From: an uncultured Tissierellia bacterium
Lineage (GTDB): Bacteria > Bacillota > Clostridia > Tissierellales > Peptoniphilaceae
Assembly: GCA_902488465.1 (NCBI GenBank)
Contig: CABTWE010000003.1
Location: forward strand, 1-64,000
Direction: 5' to 3'
Length of the DNA stretch: 64,000 bases
This document shows positions 43,846 to 54,506 of this stretch, piece by piece (position 1 is the stretch's first letter; each line of letters starts with the position of its first letter). Below the pieces are notes generated by a model, which saw nothing but the letters and a program-made list of their open reading frames with translations, was not told the DNA's origin and ran no database searches. A program made the translations under genes and the position numbers.

Positions 43846-45288
43846 TTATTGATTTTTAAGATTCAAGATATAAATTTTACTGTCTGCATTTGTAAAATAG
43901 ATGTTTTTGTTTTCAAAATCCCAAATGTTTGCTTCTTCAAGCGGACAAATATATGTGAGATTGTCGGAAGAAAGTTTATATGCACTATAATATGAGTTGA
44001 TTTTATCGAAAATTTTGAAATCATCGGTTCCACTTCTATTGTAGCTAATCTCGGTCCCGCTATAAATTTTTAAAAGCAGACCGGTTGAAAGATTGTAGCT
44101 GTAAATGTCAACATTTTTTCCACTCCTAGGAATCTCGAAAAGAATTTTATCGTTGCCTACCTTTGGTAAGCGACCTTTAGAAATGAATCTTTTTCCATCT
44201 TTGTCGAGCAAGAATATATTTTCCTCACCAAATTTGTTAATCGAGCTGAATGCAATTTCCCTGCCAACAGAAAAAGAGGTAACTTCTTCATCGGATGAGT
44301 AAATTTTATTGAGAGTGTCACCTTCAAGTTTATAAATACTGTTGTCGGCGCTCACAATATAGCACTTGCTGTCATAAATTTCAAATAGCTTAACTTTGGC
44401 ATCCAAATCGAGATTTAGATTTCTAATCTTTTGAAATCTGTCGATAATTGTAATTTTGTTTTCGGGATATAGAATAGCAATTTTGCCACTCGAAAAATCC
44501 ATTGAGAATACGCAATTATCTGTAATACTAATGTCAAGTGTTTTACTTGTTTTATGGGGTATATTATAGATGTAGAGCTTATTGTTGGACTCATATAAAA
44601 AATTTTTGTTATCAAGACTCGAAATGAGCGAGCCATCCAAAATAGGTTGAGATACATCAAGAGAATTTACAGTTAAAAGTTCTTTGGTTTTATCATTTAT
44701 AACCGCTTCGGTATATCTGATGGGACTTTTTGATTCGCTATTTGTCTCATAAAACCCGAGCTTCCAAAGAATAGAGCTGCCGTTTTTTAAAATATCTGTG
44801 TAAATCGGTGAACATGGCTCAATAAAATTTTCAGATTTTAAAATTTTAAAAGCTTCATCGCGTGTAAGCCATAGATTTATACGATCGTACTTAATGTCGA
44901 CGTGGACTTTATATTCGCTGTTGTTGTAAGGGTTAAGACCCGTGAGTGTTAATATAATTAGAGGCTTTCTCACCTCGGTAGTTCTATTTTTTTTAGCATC
45001 GAGGATTACATCTATTTCAAAATTGTTCACATTAACATTTTCAACGACAATTTCATCGCAATTTGTGAGCGGCGCCAAAATACTAAGCTTGTAGTTTGAG
45101 TCGTCGATATGATTAAGTTTTGTCGTGAGCTCATTTGAATCGACATTTGTAAGATAATTTATCGAATCTACTTTATAATCAAGCGGTACATAATTTATAC
45201 CGGTTTTTGGTTCATCTTTTACTAAAAATTTGCAGCCGGATAGAAAAATTATGGTTATAAAAATTAAAAAATATTTAAATTTATTCAT
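43846..45288 (-). CDS. Putative lipoprotein, propeller-like C-terminal part
   Basis: 480 residues, not recognised. Lipoprotein signal with lipobox LSGC (residues 16-19). Residues about 30-140 look like a beta-rich domain. From about 205 on, there are repeated short strands with [29 protein letters not shown] and YSYNLSTG elements spaced at roughly 40 residues, suggestive of a beta-propeller. Probably an extracytoplasmic binding or assembly protein. Monocistronic, convergent with the VanW gene. Confidence 0.65.
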   Translation of the reverse strand: MNKFKYFLIFITIIFLSGCKFLVKDEPKTGINYVPLDYKVDSINYLTNVDSNELTTKLNHIDDSNYKLSILAPLTNCDEIVVENVNVNNFEIDVILDAKKNRTTEVRKPLIILTLTGLNPYNNSEYKVHVDIKYDRINLWLTRDEAFKILKSENFIEPCSPIYTDILKNGSSILWKLGFYETNSESKSPIRYTEAVINDKTKELLTVNSLDVSQPILDGSLISSLDNKNFLYESNNKLYIYNIPHKTSKTLDISITDNCVFSMDFSSGKIAILYPENKITIIDRFQKIRNLNLDLDAKVKLFEIYDSKCYIVSADNSIYKLEGDTLNKIYSSDEEVTSFSVGREIAFSSINKFGEENIFLLDKDGKRFISKGRLPKVGNDKILFEIPRSGKNVDIYSYNLSTGLLLKIYSGTEISYNRSGTDDFKIFDKINSYYSAYKLSSDNLTYICPLEEANIWDFENKNIYFTNADSKIYILNLKNQ

Positions 45289-45351
45289 TTAAACACCTCA
45301 TTCATATTTTATAATATATGTTTAAGATATACAAGGTTAGAAAGGAAAAAT

Positions 45352-47328
45352 ATGGACTTTAAATTACATTCAAAATTTAAAATGACTGGAGACCAGCCCG
45401 AAGCTGTTGAAAAATTAGTAAATTCTATAAAATCAGGCAATAAATTTCAAACGCTAAAAGGGGTTACGGGTTCCGGAAAAACTTTCACGATGGCAAATAT
45501 AATCGAAAAGACTCAGCTGCCGACACTCGTAATTGCACACAATAAAACGCTTGCGTATCAACTGTGCATGGAGCTTAGAGATTTTTTTCCGGAAAACAGT
45601 GTAGAATATTTTGTAAGTTATTATGACTATTATCAACCGGAGGCGTATGTTCCGTCAACGGACACATATATTGCAAAGGACTCCGCAATAAATGACGAGA
45701 TAGATAAGCTGCGCCACTCGGCGACTGCAGCCCTTTTTGAAAGAAAAGACGTAATAATCGTGGCATCTGTTTCTTGTATTTACGGTTTAGGGGACCCGGA
45801 GGACTACATCAGCCTTATGGTTTCTTTGAGACCGGGGATGAGAAAGGACCGTGACAAGGTCATAGAGGAACTCATTGCAATTCAATATATTAGAAATGAT
45901 ATTAATTTTATTCGCGGTACTTTTAGAGTGCGTGGAGATGTTTTGGATATTTTCCCGGCAAGCGAGAGCGAAAACTCGATTCGGGTTGAATTTTTCGGAG
46001 ACGAAATTGAAAGAATTACAGAGATAAATAGTATGACGGGAGAAATTTTAGGAGAGATGAGGCACGCTTCGATTTTCCCGGCATCTCACTTTGCTACGAC
46101 CGACAGAAAAGTTAAACGTGCAATCGTTACAATAGAAGAGGAACTTGAAAGCAGACTCAAAGAGCTTCGAGATCAGGACCATCTTCTTTACGCCGAAAGA
46201 CTTGAACAAAGAACGAGATATGATCTCGAAATGCTTAGAGAAATCGGATTTTGTTCGGGTATTGAAAACTACTCGAGGCACATGTCGGGAAGACGTCCGG
46301 GCTCAAGACCGTACACATTGATTGACTATTTTCCGGAAGATTTTCTAATAATTGCCGATGAATCGCATGTCACGATTCCGCAAGTCAGAGGAATGTATGC
46401 GGGCGACCGCTCGAGAAAGCAGACGCTTGTTGACTATGGCTTCAGACTGCCTTCGGCACTCGACAATAGACCGCTAAACTTTGACGAGTTCCAATCACTT
46501 ATAAAACATATTTTGTTTGTCTCGGCAACACCTGGACCGTATGAACAGGAAAAGTCCGAAGCTATAGCAGAGCAAATTCTAAGACCTACGGGACTTTTGG
46601 ATCCGAAGATTATAGTTCGACCTATTAAAAATCAAATCGATGATCTCTTGGAAAGAATTCGGGACAGAATTGAGAAAAAAGAAAGAGTTTTAATAACGAC
46701 ACTCACGAAAAAAATGGCGGAAGACTTGACGGACTATTTGGAAGAGCTCGGAATTAAGGTCAGCTATATGCACTCCGACACAGAGACAATCGACAGAATG
46801 AAGATTATAAAGGATTTAAGAACCGGAGACATCGATGTGCTAGTCGGGATTAACCTTCTTCGTGAAGGACTCGACTTGCCGGAAGTTTCACTTGTTGCAA
46901 TTCTTGATGCGGACAAAGAAGGATTCCTAAGGTCCGAAACTTCGCTCATACAAACAGTAGGAAGAGCGGCAAGAAATGCAAATGGTGAAGTTGTTATGTA
47001 TGCCGACAGAATAACGGATTCAATGAAAAACACAATTGAAATTACGGAAAAGAGAAGAAATATTCAAGAAGAATATAATAAAGAACACAACATCACTCCG
47101 AAATCAATTGTTAAAGATATAAGAGAAGTCATCGGAATCTTGAAAGATGACAAAAAGACACCAAAGAAAAAGGATTCGGAACTTTCGACTGAAGAACTCG
47201 AAAACATTGTACGAGAACTTAAAGCAAGAATGCTCGAAGCGGCTGAACGTTTGGATTTCGAAGCGGCAGCAAATTTCAGAGACGAAATGAAGAAGTTCCA
47301 AAATCAATTGGATAAAAAGAAAAGATAA
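45352..47328 (+). CDS. uvrB: Excinuclease ABC subunit B
   Basis: 658 residues. Damage-verifying helicase-like subunit of nucleotide excision repair. Walker A GVTGSGKT (about 39), the beta-hairpin region [12 protein letters not shown] (about 90), DESH box (about 337), motif [11 protein letters not shown], and a C-terminal UVR motif (about 620-655) that contacts UvrC. Followed after ten bases by uvrA. ATG behind AAAGGAA. Confidence 0.97.
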   Translation: MDFKLHSKFKMTGDQPEAVEKLVNSIKSGNKFQTLKGVTGSGKTFTMANIIEKTQLPTLVIAHNKTLAYQLCMELRDFFPENSVEYFVSYYDYYQPEAYVPSTDTYIAKDSAINDEIDKLRHSATAALFERKDVIIVASVSCIYGLGDPEDYISLMVSLRPGMRKDRDKVIEELIAIQYIRNDINFIRGTFRVRGDVLDIFPASESENSIRVEFFGDEIERITEINSMTGEILGEMRHASIFPASHFATTDRKVKRAIVTIEEELESRLKELRDQDHLLYAERLEQRTRYDLEMLREIGFCSGIENYSRHMSGRRPGSRPYTLIDYFPEDFLIIADESHVTIPQVRGMYAGDRSRKQTLVDYGFRLPSALDNRPLNFDEFQSLIKHILFVSATPGPYEQEKSEAIAEQILRPTGLLDPKIIVRPIKNQIDDLLERIRDRIEKKERVLITTLTKKMAEDLTDYLEELGIKVSYMHSDTETIDRMKIIKDLRTGDIDVLVGINLLREGLDLPEVSLVAILDADKEGFLRSETSLIQTVGRAARNANGEVVMYADRITDSMKNTIEITEKRRNIQEEYNKEHNITPKSIVKDIREVIGILKDDKKTPKKKDSELSTEELENIVRELKARMLEAAERLDFEAAANFRDEMKKFQNQLDKKKR

Positions 47329-47338
47329 GAGAGGTAAT

Positions 47339-50161
47339 ATGGAAGATTATATTGAAATAAGAGGGGCACACGAAAATAATCTGAAAAATATAAATATAAA
47401 TATTCCGAGAAACAAGATGACTGTTATAACCGGGCTTTCGGGCTCAGGAAAGAGCAGTCTTGCTTTCGATACGATTTATGCCGAAGGGCAAAGGCGATAT
47501 GTCGAAAGTTTGTCTTCATATGCAAGACAATTTCTTGGAAATATGACAAAACCGGCGGTGGAATTTATCGGAGGACTTAGTCCGGCAATCTCGATTGACC
47601 AAAAGACGACCTCGAACAATCCACGTTCAACAGTTGGCACTGTCACGGAAATTTACGATTATTTGAGACTTCTTTACGCAAGAATCGGAAAGGCACATTG
47701 CCCTAAGTGTGGAAAACTCATTGAAAAACAATCGATTGACCAAATGATCGACCGAATCATGCAACTCGAAGAAGGCACAAGGATTCGAATTTTAGCACCG
47801 ATTGTAAAGGATAAAAAAGGTGAATTTAAAACGGTTCTTGAAGACATAAAACGCGATGGATATGTTAGACTTTATGTCGACGGAGAAATGTATATGATTG
47901 AGGAAGTGCCGAAGCTTCAAAAGACAAAGAAGCACACAATCGAAGTTGTAGTGGACAGACTTGTTGTAAGAGACAATATCGAAAAACGTCTTGTCGACTC
48001 TATGGAAGCAGCGCTTAAACTCACAAACGGATATGTCATTGTAAGAACCGACGATGAGGACATTCCTTTTTCGGAAAATTTTGCATGCATAGATTGCGGA
48101 ATTGCAATTGAAGAAATTTCTACGCGTCTATTCTCTTTCAACAACCCGATGGGTATGTGCGATAAATGTAACGGACTCGGATTTTTCAGGCAAATCGATG
48201 AGGGTCTTGTCATTCCGAACAAAGAGCTTTCGATAAAAGAGGGCGCTATAGGTGTTTACAGTACAGACACAAACGGATACTATCTGTCGATGTTTAGAGC
48301 GATTGCAGAAAAACACGGTTTTTCGATTGAAAAGCCGATAAAGGATGCACCGAAGGAGTTTATGGACGACCTTCTTTATGGAACGGATTACAATATAAAA
48401 TTTTCGGCGAAGTCCGGATTCAGCAAGGGCAGAGTTAAGACATATAATCGCCCGTGGGAAGGCGTTATAGAAAATCTACAATACAGATTTGACAACTCCA
48501 CAAGTGACTATGTGCAAGAAAGCATCGGAGAATATATAGAAAATATTCCGTGTCCGAAATGTCATGGCGCAAGGTTAAATGAAAATGCACTTTCTGTTAC
48601 AGTTGGCGGACTTAATATTGCGGAGCTTACGGATTTAGACGTTGGAAAAGAAATCGAATTTTTCAAAAAGCTCGAGTTAACGGAAACAGAAAATGTGATT
48701 GCGGAAGAAATTCTAAAGGAAATAAAAGAGAGACTTAGCTTTCTTAATGCGGTCGGACTTTCGTATTTAACTCTTTCGAGAATGGCGGGAACACTTTCGG
48801 GAGGGGAGAGCCAAAGAATAAGGCTTGCAACGCAAATCGGCTCAAAGCTTGTCGGCGTTACTTATGTTCTCGACGAACCGTCAATCGGACTTCATCAAAA
48901 GGACAACGAAAAGTTGATTGCAACTTTGCGGGAGCTGACAGACGTAGGAAACACAGTTATTGTTGTTGAACACGACGAAGACACAATGAGAGCGAGCGAC
49001 TATCTCCTTGATATAGGTCCGGGAGCCGGGATTCACGGAGGAGAGGTGGTTGCATTCGGAACGCCGGAGGAAGTTTCGAAAAACAAAAATTCTATAACAG
49101 GCAACTATCTTTCGGGCAGAATGAAAATCGATGTGCCGAAGGAAAGGCGAAAGGAAGAAAGAGGATTCATACACATAAAAAAAGCGGCGGAGAATAATCT
49201 AAAAAATATAAATGTCGACATTCCGATTGGAGTTATGACTGCGGTTACAGGAGTTTCAGGCTCAGGAAAGTCAACGCTTGTGAATGAAATTCTCTATAAA
49301 AATCTTGCAAAAGAAATCAATCGCTCGAAAATAAAACCGGGTAAATCAGGCGGCGTGACATATGACAGCCCGCTCGACAAAGTTGTTGTCATCGACCAAA
49401 GTCCAATCGGACGAACACCGCGCTCAAACCCTGCAACATACACAGGTGTGTTTGACGGGATAAGAGATATTTTCGCGATGACTCCAGCTGCAAAAGCTAA
49501 GGGTTACCAAAAGGGCAGATTTAGTTTCAACGTCAAAGGCGGAAGATGCGAAGCATGTAAGGGTGACGGAATAATAAAAGTTGAAATGCACTTTCTTCCT
49601 GACGTTTATGTGCCGTGCGAAGTTTGTAAGGGCGAAAGATATAATCGTGAAACGCTTGCAATCACATACAAAGGGAAAAACATTTCCGATGTGTTAGATA
49701 TGAACGTGAGCGAAGCGTGCGAATTTTTTGAAAACCATCAGACGATTTCACGAAAACTTGAAACACTGAATGATGTTGGACTCGGATATATAAAACTTGG
49801 TCAATCGAGTACACAGCTTTCGGGCGGTGAGGCACAACGTGTAAAACTTGCAACTGAACTTTCGAAGCGCGCAACCGGGAAAACAATTTATATACTCGAT
49901 GAGCCGACGACAGGTCTTCATAGTGAAGATGTCAGAAAATTGATTCAAGTGCTTCAAAGACTCTGCGAAGGTGGAAACACAGTTGTCGTAATCGAGCATA
50001 ATTTAGACGTGATAAAATCTTGCGACTACATTGTGGACCTCGGTCCCGACGGAGGAGACGGCGGCGGTGAAGTCGTTGCAACCGGGACGCCTGAAGAAGT
50101 TGCCAAAGTGAAAAAGAGTTATACCGGACAATTTTTAAAGAAAATTTTAAAGAAAAAGTAG
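47339..50161 (+). CDS. uvrA: Excinuclease ABC subunit A
   Basis: 940 residues. DNA-damage sensor with two ABC ATPase units: Walker [10 protein letters not shown] (about 32) and GVSGSGKST (about 640), signatures LSGGESQR and LSGGEAQR. Zinc-binding cysteines occur in CPKCGK, CIDCG...CDKCNG and CEACKG...CEVCKG. Works with UvrB (upstream) and UvrC (at 62237). Full length. Confidence 0.97.
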   Translation: MEDYIEIRGAHENNLKNININIPRNKMTVITGLSGSGKSSLAFDTIYAEGQRRYVESLSSYARQFLGNMTKPAVEFIGGLSPAISIDQKTTSNNPRSTVGTVTEIYDYLRLLYARIGKAHCPKCGKLIEKQSIDQMIDRIMQLEEGTRIRILAPIVKDKKGEFKTVLEDIKRDGYVRLYVDGEMYMIEEVPKLQKTKKHTIEVVVDRLVVRDNIEKRLVDSMEAALKLTNGYVIVRTDDEDIPFSENFACIDCGIAIEEISTRLFSFNNPMGMCDKCNGLGFFRQIDEGLVIPNKELSIKEGAIGVYSTDTNGYYLSMFRAIAEKHGFSIEKPIKDAPKEFMDDLLYGTDYNIKFSAKSGFSKGRVKTYNRPWEGVIENLQYRFDNSTSDYVQESIGEYIENIPCPKCHGARLNENALSVTVGGLNIAELTDLDVGKEIEFFKKLELTETENVIAEEILKEIKERLSFLNAVGLSYLTLSRMAGTLSGGESQRIRLATQIGSKLVGVTYVLDEPSIGLHQKDNEKLIATLRELTDVGNTVIVVEHDEDTMRASDYLLDIGPGAGIHGGEVVAFGTPEEVSKNKNSITGNYLSGRMKIDVPKERRKEERGFIHIKKAAENNLKNINVDIPIGVMTAVTGVSGSGKSTLVNEILYKNLAKEINRSKIKPGKSGGVTYDSPLDKVVVIDQSPIGRTPRSNPATYTGVFDGIRDIFAMTPAAKAKGYQKGRFSFNVKGGRCEACKGDGIIKVEMHFLPDVYVPCEVCKGERYNRETLAITYKGKNISDVLDMNVSEACEFFENHQTISRKLETLNDVGLGYIKLGQSSTQLSGGEAQRVKLATELSKRATGKTIYILDEPTTGLHSEDVRKLIQVLQRLCEGGNTVVVIEHNLDVIKSCDYIVDLGPDGGDGGGEVVATGTPEEVAKVKKSYTGQFLKKILKKK

Positions 50162-50168
50162 GGATAAA

Positions 50169-50285
50169 ATGGATAAAAAAGGCGATAAATACAAAGGCTC
50201 GTTGATATTGTGGATTACAGGCGAAATAGTCCTCTTTCTGACAATTTTGGGACTTATAAAAAAAGAAAAAGACGATGAGAAATAA
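50169..50285 (+). CDS. Small single-pass membrane peptide (38 aa)
   Basis: 38 residues: a lysine-rich N-terminus (MDKKGDKYKG), one hydrophobic segment (about 11-30, SLILWITGEIVLFLTILGLI), and a charged tail (KKEKDDEK). Positive-inside topology fits a single-span protein. It starts eight bases after the uvrA stop, with GGGA as a weak ribosome site, and ends just before a terminator. It may be a translated small membrane protein of unknown function, or chance. Confidence 0.5.
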   Translation: MDKKGDKYKGSLILWITGEIVLFLTILGLIKKEKDDEK

Positions 50286-50335
50286 AAAATGTAAAAATTT
50301 TGTGAAATACTATAAAAAATTTGCAATTTAAAACA

Positions 50336-50369
50336 AAAACAGCTATTGATAAATCAATAGCTGTTTTTT
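50336..50369. terminator. Bidirectional terminator, uvrBA / TRIC-like gene
   Basis: AACAGCTATTGA (50338-50349) and TCAATAGCTGTT (50354-50365) form a perfect 12-pair stem with loop TAAA, flanked by A and T runs. Confidence 0.9.
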
Positions 50370-51045
50370 ATTGGTTAGGACCGTCTTCTATAAGGTCACT
50401 TCGGACATCAGGAAGACTCCATCTATATTTCATTGAGAGCAGACGAACAACAATTACGACTATGACACCCAAGAGGTATGCATAGTGCCTAAAATATTGT
50501 CTGGAAATGATGAATGCGACTGCGCCGAGAAGAGATGCCATTGCGTAGATTGTATTTTTCGTAAATATAATCGGAATTGCACCTGCACATAGGTCTCTCA
50601 CAACTCCTCCTCCGCATCCCGTTACCATTCCGACGAATATCAGAAGATATCTGTTGCTGCCGTATGCCATTTTCCATGCAAGGTTCACACCACTCATCGT
50701 AAATATGCCAAGTCCAATTGCGTCAAGCACGGAGATTATTTTTACATAAGTTAGAAGAAAATTCATATTAAGAAATTTCTTTTTGTCAATGAGTTTGTAT
50801 ATTATTATGACTGCAGTAGCAGACACGACTGAAACGGTTGTGTAAATTGTTTGAAGAAATGCTATCGGCGGATTTATTCCAAGAACTAAGTCTCTGAAAA
50901 TCCCGCCTCCGACAGCGGTTATAATTGAAAGAACTATGATTCCAAAAACGTCCATGCCTTTTCTTATTGCAATCATCGCACCGGATGATGCGAACGCCAC
51001 AGTTCCGATAAGTTCGAGAATATAATAAAATTTTTCGAAGTTCAT
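50368..51045 (-). CDS. TRIC-family / UPF0126 membrane protein
   Basis: 225 residues, about seven membrane segments, built as two repeated halves each with a glycine triplet loop: AVGGGIFRDL (about 47) and GCGGGVVRDL (about 133). This is the UPF0126 (YadS-type) family, structurally related to trimeric intracellular cation channels, probably a potassium-type channel. Start at ATG 51045 behind AAAGGAGGG; in-frame codons upstream lack a ribosome site. Confidence 0.85.
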   Translation of the reverse strand: MNFEKFYYILELIGTVAFASSGAMIAIRKGMDVFGIIVLSIITAVGGGIFRDLVLGINPPIAFLQTIYTTVSVVSATAVIIIYKLIDKKKFLNMNFLLTYVKIISVLDAIGLGIFTMSGVNLAWKMAYGSNRYLLIFVGMVTGCGGGVVRDLCAGAIPIIFTKNTIYAMASLLGAVAFIISRQYFRHYAYLLGVIVVIVVRLLSMKYRWSLPDVRSDLIEDGPNQ

Positions 51046-51220
51046 TGTGCCCTCCTTTATTGGTAAAATAGGCAGTTTATAGTTCGTATGCGATTTCGTT
51101 TGGTTATATATTATATTATGTATTTTCAAAATGTCAATGATTCTGAATATGTTTATGGCAAAAATATGCAAATATTTACCTCAAATGTAAAAGTTTAAAG
51201 TTTATGCGGCAATCTTTGTA

Positions 51221-51259
51221 TTAAAAATTGGGTTTAAATCTAAAAATCCAAACCCAATT
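51221..51259 (-). terminator. Terminator after the DUF3841-like gene
   Basis: AATTGGGTTT (51226-51235) and AAACCCAATT (51250-51259) pair perfectly over ten bases; on the minus strand the stem is followed by TTTAA. It lies just beyond the stop at 51267. Confidence 0.8.
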
Positions 51260-51266
51260 AAAATAT

Positions 51267-51890
51267 TTATTCTTTCCATGTTTCTTCCATATCTGAGACA
51301 ATTTTAAAGAAATCTTCGCCAGGACGTATGATGTGTCTAATCCATTCTTTTTTTATTTGCCAAAGGTTTGCCTGCACAACAAATTCGGAACGGTCGGTAA
51401 TTTCAAAAATTCTTTTCCAACTTTCGGTGATTTCTTTTTTTATGTCGTCAAATGCACCGATGTATTTTTTGCTGAAGAGGTCGAAAGTGTGCTCAATTCT
51501 ATTTTCTTCGAGTAATTTTTTAAATCGTTTATCATCATCTTCGCCAATCGGAATATAGAGATTATTTAAAACATAGTCCCATTTAGCACCGTCAAAATAG
51601 ATGACTTGATCTTTCGGCACTGTTAGAGCGTAAACAATTTCTTTGTCAATAGGTTTCAAACAGTTGTTTTTCGAAACGCTGCACCAAATTGGATAGTTTA
51701 TTCCGGAAGGGCGTGGCACTTTTTTCTCAGCCATTTCAACAAATAAATCGTATTTTTCCAAAAAGAAATCTGAAATATCCCGCATGTGAAGTTCAACGTA
51801 AAGCTTTTTGTTCCTTACGACGCCTTCGCGCTCAAGCTCGTACAGACTGTTTTCGTGTTGCCTCGTGTACAAGTTTACATATTCGGTCAT
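51267..51890 (-). CDS. DUF3841-like protein
   Basis: 207 residues. It looks like the DUF3841 family: an N-terminal opening about walking through the active sequence LYTRQHENSLYELEREG, an internal MRDISDFFLEKYDLFVEMAEKKVPRP, and YPIWCSVS. Function unknown. It has no signal or membrane segment. Its ATG overlaps the stop of the upstream HD-GNAT gene by one base, so the two proteins are made together. Confidence 0.6.
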   Translation of the reverse strand: MTEYVNLYTRQHENSLYELEREGVVRNKKLYVELHMRDISDFFLEKYDLFVEMAEKKVPRPSGINYPIWCSVSKNNCLKPIDKEIVYALTVPKDQVIYFDGAKWDYVLNNLYIPIGEDDDKRFKKLLEENRIEHTFDLFSKKYIGAFDDIKKEITESWKRIFEITDRSEFVVQANLWQIKKEWIRHIIRPGEDFFKIVSDMEETWKE

Positions 51891-52699
51891 TATTCTTTAT
51901 CCAATACTTTTTTCGCATATGGACAAACAGGTATTATTTTCTTTTTATGAAAATCTGCGTAAGACTTTGCTTCAAGCACAAGCTCTTTTGCGATGCCACG
52001 ATTTCTGTGCGACTCTTCGACAAAAACTTCCAAAATCGAAAAACTGTCGGCGTCTTCTTTAAAAACGAGTTTTGCAATTGGATTTTTTTCGTCGCCAATA
52101 AAAAACATTTCGTCGTTGTCGTCGATGAGCATTCCGTTTCTGCTGAAATAAGGTTTTGCATTTTCGACTAAGTAATCAAATATTTCTGGGCTAAACTCTT
52201 TTATAGGGCTCATTCTTTTCATGAGCTGCGACCATTTTACATGGAATTCATTCCAAGTACCGCCGTTGTTAAAAATATTATTTATAATTGGTTGCGAGCG
52301 ATCCATTGCGTTTGCAAATTTTGCTTCAGGAGTTTCGATTGCATCAAACTCGTGCCAAAGCTCTCTTAGATATTCGCCGTCTTCGCCAAGTTCGGAGAAA
52401 ACTTTTATGGAAGCTTGTTCTTCGCGATCTTTTTTTGTTTTGTTTCCTTCGACGTCATATGCAAAAGTGTCTCCCGCATAAATTTCAACAAGGTCGTGGA
52501 CAAGGAGCATGAGCATTGTCTTTTCCAAGTTTATATTTTTTGCATAATCTCTGAATATATACGCCATTAGAGCGATTGAGAAAGAATGTTCCGCATCGGT
52601 TTCACGTCTGTCGACACCGATTATTTTCGTTCGCCTGTCAATTTGTTTCATTTTATCTATCAATACAGTGAAGTTAATTTTTTCGTTTAAAGTGCTCAT
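51890..52699 (-). CDS. HD-domain phosphohydrolase fused to a YjdJ-type GNAT domain
   Basis: 269 residues in two parts. N-terminal HD hydrolase (about 1-165): the metal ligands are AEHSFSIA (His), LLVHDLVEIYAGD (His-Asp) and FANAMDRSQPI (final Asp), as in 5'-deoxynucleotidases of the YfbR/HDDC2 group. C-terminal part (about 195-269) reads LEVFVEESHRNRGIAKELV and IPVCPYAKKVL, matching the small YjdJ-type acetyltransferases. The combination is unusual to me. Start at ATG 52699 with GGAGGT; upstream in-frame TTG at 52711 is inside the ribosome site. Divergent from alr. Confidence 0.78.
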   Translation of the reverse strand: MSTLNEKINFTVLIDKMKQIDRRTKIIGVDRRETDAEHSFSIALMAYIFRDYAKNINLEKTMLMLLVHDLVEIYAGDTFAYDVEGNKTKKDREEQASIKVFSELGEDGEYLRELWHEFDAIETPEAKFANAMDRSQPIINNIFNNGGTWNEFHVKWSQLMKRMSPIKEFSPEIFDYLVENAKPYFSRNGMLIDDNDEMFFIGDEKNPIAKLVFKEDADSFSILEVFVEESHRNRGIAKELVLEAKSYADFHKKKIIPVCPYAKKVLDKE

Positions 52700-52740
52700 A
52701 TTTACCTCCAATTTATTCGATATTTATTTTATACCCATAA

Positions 52741-52756
52741 TTGTAATAAATTACAA
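52741..52756. promoter_or_regulatory. Inverted repeat over the alr -35
   Basis: TTGTAAT (52741-52747) and ATTACAA (52750-52756) form a perfect 7-2-7 inverted repeat covering the -35 of the alr promoter, in the divergent region between the HD-GNAT gene and alr. A repressor site is plausible; no regulator is known. Confidence 0.45.
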
Positions 52757-52769
52757 AATGTGGTATAAT
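52741..52769 (+). promoter_or_regulatory. Promoter of the alr operon
   Basis: TTGTAA (52741-52746), a 17-bp spacer and an extended -10 (TGG then TATAAT, 52764-52769), 31 bp before the ATG. Confidence 0.8.
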
Positions 52770-52800
52770 TCAAGTTAGTGATTAAGAAAGGAGGGGCAAG

Positions 52801-53964
52801 ATGAATTTTGATGAGATACGCCCATGTTGGCTTGAGATAAATTTGGATAATCTTAAACACAACATACATACTATTAAGGAAAGTGTAAAACCGGGTAGCG
52901 AAATTATGGCAGTTATTAAGGCAAATGCTTATAACCACGATGCAGTCACAGTTGCTCGAGAATTAAATACACTTGGAGTTCATAGATTTTGTGTTTCAAT
53001 TTTATCAGAAGGACTTGAGCTAAGGAAAGCCGGAATCACAGATCCAATACTTCTTTTAAATTATATCAGGGATTCGGAAATTAAAGGTGCTATTGAAAAC
53101 AATTTGGACATGACTGTATATGATTATGAACAGGCAAAGCTTATAGATGAATGTGCGGCAGAATTAAATAAAAAAGCAAAAATTCACATAAAAGTTGATA
53201 CTGGAATGAGTAGAATCGGTTTTTTACCGGGAACGGTTGCATTTGAAAGAATTTTAAAAATTCTTGAAATGAAGAATATCATTTGCGAAGGCATTTTCAG
53301 CCATTTTGCAACTGCAGACGTTCCAAATGACCAAGGAAACACGAGAAAGCAGTACGAAATTTTTGATTCATTTGTAAACAGCATAGAATCTGCAAGCGGT
53401 AAAAAATTAAAAAGGCACATTTCAAATTCGGGTGCTATTATCGACTATCCGGAATATGATTTGGATTATGTGAGACCGGGCATTATTATGTACGGCTATT
53501 TGCCTGACCCGGACATTCCACACAAGATGGATTTGAGACCGCTTATGACTTTGAAAGCTCTAATAAGTAACTTGAAAGTTCTTCCTGAAGGAAGTGGCAT
53601 AAGCTATGGGCATTCTTATGTGACTAGAAGAATTACAAAGGTCGCAACAATTCCACTTGGATATGCCGACGGCATTTCAAGGCTTTTGTCGAACAAGCTC
53701 ATGGTCACGGTGAACGACATGAAAGCACCGTCCATCGGCTCGATTTGCATGGATCAATTTATGGTTGATGTTACGGATATCGACGATGTAAAGATTGGTG
53801 ATGAAGTTGTTATTTTCGGTCACGGTAAAAATGACACCGACTTAACTGACATGGCAAAGATGATGGGAACAATTCACTACGAAGTTATGTGCTTGATTTC
53901 TCGCAGAATACCTCGAGTATATATCAAAGACGGCGAAATCTCTCAAATAATCAACTATTTATAA
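52801..53964 (+). CDS. alr: Alanine racemase
   Basis: 387 residues. Interconverts L- and D-alanine for peptidoglycan. PLP lysine in [12 protein letters not shown] (about 38-49; most relatives read AYGHG), active-site region GISYGHSYV with the catalytic Tyr (about 265), and a C-terminal domain with [19 protein letters not shown] behind AAAGGAGGGG. It leads an operon reaching tkt; alr before mazF is the Bacillus order (alr-ndoAI-ndoA). Confidence 0.95.
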   Translation: MNFDEIRPCWLEINLDNLKHNIHTIKESVKPGSEIMAVIKANAYNHDAVTVARELNTLGVHRFCVSILSEGLELRKAGITDPILLLNYIRDSEIKGAIENNLDMTVYDYEQAKLIDECAAELNKKAKIHIKVDTGMSRIGFLPGTVAFERILKILEMKNIICEGIFSHFATADVPNDQGNTRKQYEIFDSFVNSIESASGKKLKRHISNSGAIIDYPEYDLDYVRPGIIMYGYLPDPDIPHKMDLRPLMTLKALISNLKVLPEGSGISYGHSYVTRRITKVATIPLGYADGISRLLSNKLMVTVNDMKAPSIGSICMDQFMVDVTDIDDVKIGDEVVIFGHGKNDTDLTDMAKMMGTIHYEVMCLISRRIPRVYIKDGEISQIINYL

Positions 53965-54506
53965 TGAATAAAAACAATGATTTAGCAAATAAAAAAGAAT
54001 CTTTTGGAGATGCCAATCGTGCGGAGAATACAAATAAAAATTCTAATTCTCCAGTGGGCATGCACTCGAATCCGTCTATAAAGTTTAAGAAAAACGGCGA
54101 CGGTCAGAGCGATAACAAGAGTCCATTTTCAAAAAAGGAAAATCAAAAGGATGATAAGTCTATTTCAAGAGGCGATCTTCTTTATGCAGATTTATCTCCG
54201 GTAATAGGAAGCGAACAGGGCGGAGTTAGACCTGTCCTTATCGTTCAAAACGACGTTGGAAACAAGTTTTCACCGACTACGATTGTTGCAGCGATAACGT
54301 CTGTAAAAAACAAGACGAATCTTCCAACACATGTGAAAGTCGGGGACAAGAACTGTGGTCTGCCGAAAGAATCAGTAATTTTGTTGGAGCAAGTAAGAAC
54401 AATAGATAAAAAGAGGCTTAAGGATAAAATAGGGCGACTTCCGGACGATTTATTGAAAAAGATTGACGAAGCTCTAAGAATAAGTTTGAGTTTGGAGGCA
54501 AAATGA
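53964..54506 (+). CDS. mazF: MazF/NdoA-family endoribonuclease toxin with long N-terminal extension
   Basis: 180 residues. Residues 67-180 match B. subtilis EndoA closely: [18 protein letters not shown], catalytic Arg in GVRPVLIV, Thr in AAITSV, and [15 protein letters not shown]. The toxin normally cuts mRNA at UACAU. The first 66 residues are an extra, low-complexity, Asn/Lys/Ser/Asp-rich stretch. No antitoxin gene (mazE/ndoAI) lies between alr and mazF: the start ATG shares a base with the alr stop. No ribosome site precedes it, so expression probably depends on alr translation. Control without the usual antitoxin is unexplained. Confidence 0.88.
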   Translation: MNKNNDLANKKESFGDANRAENTNKNSNSPVGMHSNPSIKFKKNGDGQSDNKSPFSKKENQKDDKSISRGDLLYADLSPVIGSEQGGVRPVLIVQNDVGNKFSPTTIVAAITSVKNKTNLPTHVKVGDKNCGLPKESVILLEQVRTIDKKRLKDKIGRLPDDLLKKIDEALRISLSLEAK

